Positions 43,560 through 46,601 of a DNA stretch of 46,601 nucleotides are shown piece by piece; position 1 is the first letter of the stretch, and each line of letters begins with the position of its first letter. The translations under genes were made by a program, and so were the position numbers. Source of the stretch: Antrodiella citrinella (Eukaryota; Basidiomycota; Agaricomycetes; Polyporales; Steccherinaceae); contig SGPM01000219.1 of the NCBI GenBank assembly GCA_004802725.1, positions 1 to 46,601 on the forward strand, written 5' to 3'. The notes beneath the pieces are model-generated. The model saw only the letters and a program-made list of their open reading frames with translations, had not been told where the DNA came from and did not search any database.

Positions 43560-44295
43560 TCACGCGTGAGGGTGCCACTGGTCTGGGAGGTAGCGCTCGG
43601 GCTTCTGCGTAGGGATGGGGGAGCCAGGAGGACGCATGATCGCAATCTTGCTGGCCCGGTCGAAGACGTTTCGGGCGAACAGGCCATCGTCGATGAGGAG
43701 AGCGCGGGCGACGAGTCTAGAGAGGTCGCGCTGGGCCTTCCCCTGGACCCTGTTGTTGTGGACACTGGCTGCTTGTGCGCTAGTTTGCACAGGACACCCA
43801 TCAATGGACCGTCGGTCAGGAGAAGAGATCGCGAAGCAGAGCTCACCTTGCTGCCTGTTGACTCGGCGATATCTGGGCGGACGCAATGGTAATGTCATTG
43901 TCGTATGCAGCTATCCCAGGCAGTTCCTTTTGGGACTGCGTGAGAGGAGGCGGGGGCTTGACGGGAGCCTTGTGTGATCGACGTCCGTGGGCTTTCTTTC
44001 CGCCATTAACGGCCTCACCAATCACGGACATAATGCCCCGAGCGGACAAGTAGTCCACTGTGTCGCGGGCATATACATCGGACCTCGCAGGGTGAGCCAA
44101 CGTCGCGTGATCGCTACGGCGATAGAGTTAGAGGGCCGACATGTCGGAGGGGAGAGATACATACTACATAGGACCGCTGAATGGCGAAGTGGGAGAAAGG
44201 GGGGCGACGGCTACATGACGGTGACCTGCATGACGGGTGGCAGAGACCGAGGAGAGGCACGTGGCGAGGAAGATGAGTACGGAGGATGTCTTCAT
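43560..44295 (-). CDS. Secreted protein, short paralogue B of the tandem-exon protein
   Basis: Three exons (44165-44295, 43847-44113, 43560-43779) sum to 618 nt, 205 aa. Signal peptide MKTSSVLIFLATCLSSVSA, then TRHAGHRHVAVAP. Exon 1 has the same length (131 nt) and phase as in paralogue A. Exon 2 has one repeat-like segment, DHATLAHPARSDVYARDTVD, then YLSARGIMSVIGEAVNGGKK and a basic/Pro-rich part, ending ASAQISPSQQAA. The last exon is the shared C-terminal domain: DLSRLVARALLIDDGLFARN, KIAIMRPPGSPIPTQKPERY. Exon 2 corresponds to a fusion of exons 5, 6 and 7 of paralogue A with introns absent. No Cys follows the signal peptide. Function unknown. Confidence 0.75.
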
Positions 44296-44483
44296 GTTCG
44301 TAAAGAATGTGGGTCGTAAACGTCAAGTGAAAGGGATGGAAAAACGGAAAGTAAGTCAGGCTGTAGGAACGATGGTCGGTAACTCTGGATGTCGCGCTGA
44401 ATTGTCGGTACTCACCAACCAGTACCTAGACTTGAGTGAGCTCGAAAAAATGAACTGAGGATACGAATGCAAATGAGTGAGGT

Positions 44484-44490
44484 TTATATA
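44484..44490 (-). promoter_or_regulatory. TATA box of paralogue B
   Basis: TATATAA on the minus strand, 189 bp before the ATG, embedded in sequence shared with the promoter of paralogue A. Confidence 0.6.
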
Positions 44491-44560
44491 TCGTTGGAAG
44501 TTGCAAACCAGTGCTGCTAGCGCCCCTCTGAAATTGTCTCAATATGGTGGTACTGGCCGC

Positions 44561-46536
44561 GTGGGTGGACATTGGATCAATGAATGAAAACATTCGAAGG
44601 ACCGACACCGAGTTTGATATCGAGCTAGCGAGGACTCAGGAGAGCAAGGTCAAGTGCTAGTGGAGATATACGATCTGTGTTCGTTTCGGACTTCATGAAG
44701 TACACACGATGATCTGGACTGTCGACTCAAAGGGTGAGCGTTGATCCATACTCAACGTGTACTCGAGGCCTGATCGCTACCGCAAAAGCTTGAGACACTG
44801 AAAGAGGATCGAGTTGAAGATATGTACTCACCATTCTCCGAACCGGTAGACACAGCAAACCAGACTTGGGCCAGAAGCTGTGCTTTGACTACTGCATCAA
44901 CGCAGCACACGCACCTTGTTTGCGTGCCGGAGAGAAACCATTACTCGGAAGATACGATGTCGGGGCCGACACGGACGACTCTAATGGTTCACCTTGAAAG
45001 CTAATTCCATCTGGTAAAGATGGCTGCGATGTGACGGCGGTAAGTACGCATGGTAACACCATTGAAAGATGGCAGGGCAGGGCCATTGTCCCAAGCAGAT
45101 TTACAGTGAGGTGAGATAGTAACCTTCAAAGAAGTGTGCCGGTCGCAGGCGCTTGGGCTGCAACCTCGAGCGCTTATACGTCTGTTCTTCTCATTGGTCG
45201 CCACGTTCACCACTTCAGCCAGTCAAGCTTCTAAGTACTGGTTCATGTTCTCTCTGCTGCATGTACCAACATCGACGGCGATATTATGAATACAACACGG
45301 GTCTCTCACGCCGCCACGCAGTATCTGTCGGTCCGCAAGGGATCCGTTCGCCATGTTCCACTGGTAGTATCGGCGGAACCCACAGAGTCGGTCTGCTAGA
45401 CATCCGGGCCCTTGCTTCTCCGTGGAGAACAATCGAGAACCCGAGGTTTACGGCGACCCCTCCAGACCCCAGCACCGCTTCAGGTCCAGTAAGAAGCACT
45501 ATCTGCACACATAATCTTTGTTGGCATCCTATTGGTCGGGGGGTCTCGACCCTCGTGGTTGACTCGTGAATACCGACTATGACGATGAGGTGTGAAGGTG
45601 AACACCCGTCGATCTTTGATATCGGACTAATATGTACGCTAACGTTGACGGACACGTCGCGGACGCGCGGATTCATTACATAGTGCGTCGGAGGGTCGGA
45701 TCACCGATACTCGACGCTTTGTATCTCCAGCTGCGTGTACACAACGCACAACGCACGACAGACTCATGTCTGAGAGTGATAGGCCATGCTCGCCGCTCGG
45801 AGGGGCAAGCAACCAAGACCTATCTCCTCGTATTCGTCTCGCCTTGACACCGGGACATTTCCTTCCCCCGATCCCAAGTGACGTACCAGCCTATCAATCT
45901 TGGTCACCTGCCGCCTGTCACGCTACCGCGAACAACCACAATCTCCAGCACACACTGTCGACATTGTTAGGTCTGTTCCTCCGGGTTTCCGTGACCTCAG
46001 CTTGGCAGGACGGGTCAGTGGGAACGGGTGGGGTTTGCGTCATGTTTGGAAGGAGAGGTGGTGTATACTGAATGTGGACTTGGATGCGTGTGTTCGAGTC
46101 GTTTGTTGTGCAGGGTTCCGACTCCGAGTCTTCAGGGTGGGCGGTGTTTTAACTATCACCCTTTCGACCGATACAGACCCCAACAAAGCAAGGATGCTCG
46201 TTTGAATTCGAGCTTGTCGTTTCTGGTCTGGAAATCATGTACGTACTCTTCAGAAACACGAAAACTATAAGTGCTCCTTCCAGCTCTTCTCCATAATGCC
46301 TGAAAACGATAGTGGCCCTTTGCGAATTGTATGTACGATGTACGATGGGGGAGATGCGAAATGCGTGAGTGAGTATATGCACGTATCGTACGTAAGATGA
46401 GTTGTGCGCTGGAAAAAATACAGGGAGAGAGAGAGAGAGAAGGAAAGAATAGAAACAAAAGGAAAGGAATACAAGCGGGACACGATGGCGACACGACCAG
46501 CCTAAATCCAGCACCACGACGATCCTACGAACGGCA
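44561..46536. other. No supportable gene
   Basis: Open frames of up to ~138 codons occur on both strands without recognisable motifs or matching splice sites. The stretch 46420-46450 holds a GA-rich microsatellite. Bases just below 46537 are the 3' flank of the partial gene at the window edge. Confidence 0.5.
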
Positions 46537-46601
46537 CTACTCATCCGCCTCCTCGTCCGCGCCCCACCCCGTTCCCCCGCCCCACTCGCGCTCCCACAAC
46601 G
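46537..46601 (-). CDS. 3' end of a gene that continues beyond the window
   Basis: Reading the minus strand from the window edge, one frame gives WEREWGGGTGWGADEEADE followed by TAG at 46537-46539. The Trp/Gly-rich then acidic ending is protein-like, but only about 20 codons are visible. The family cannot be named. Confidence 0.35.
   Translation of the reverse strand, partial: LWEREWGGGTGWGADEEADE

Larger units (their letters stand above)
43400..44560 (-). repeat. Segmental duplication, unit 2
   Basis: Counterpart of 39240-41270, shorter because it lacks the tandem exons. Limits are approximate. Confidence 0.7.

Overview
The window is nuclear DNA from a filamentous basidiomycete, most likely an Agaricomycete. 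Almost every gene is broken by many short introns (about 50-90 nt). The proteins are typical of that group: urease, a TAN1-type THUMP protein, a cytochrome b5-acyl-CoA dehydrogenase fusion and a KE4-type ZIP transporter. One ambiguous base (position 40304) and three single-base reading-frame breaks in otherwise conserved genes suggest a draft-quality consensus. Exon models were built by hand from splice sites, reading phase and family motifs. Where exon lengths are said to sum to a multiple of three, that was checked.

Layout. 1-2146: no gene that I can support. 2147-6755: Nudix hydrolase (-), ZIP zinc transporter (-), HD-domain phosphohydrolase (+). 7315-7497: a 60-aa protein ending in a CCHCGWRG...NCPF motif; a second protein with the same ending lies at 18295-18507. 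8056-16798: a proline tRNA gene that appears to have been invaded by an ~8.6-kb mobile element. The element carries a 17-exon, 1297-aa tyrosine recombinase (DUF3435/captain-like), a 421-aa unknown protein directly upstream of it, and a small basic/acidic protein. 19156-23629: TAN1, F-actin capping protein beta subunit, thioredoxin-like protein (all +). 23815-27458: cytosolic-phospholipase-A2-type gene (-). 27835-28727: CHORD-like zinc-binding protein (+). 29733-30389: conserved-looking unknown (-). 31246-34464: urease (+). 34691-35966: unknown Cys-containing protein (-). 36750-39111: cytochrome b5-ACAD fusion (+). 39383-45000: a tandem duplication holding two genes for related secreted repeat proteins (-), one of which has three near-identical 114-nt exons. 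46537-46601: the 3' end of a gene that runs off the window.

The most notable system is the recombinase element. The tRNA-Pro 5' half at 8056 pairs imperfectly with the 3' half now joined to it. It pairs perfectly with an orphan tRNA 3' half 8.6 kb away at 16758-16789. This is the footprint expected when an integrase inserts into a tRNA 3' half, brings its own copy and displaces the native one. That arrangement is classical for bacterial genomic islands but I know of no such description in a basidiomycete. The element's genes are intact and use GC-AG introns unusually often. Its right end carries direct repeats.
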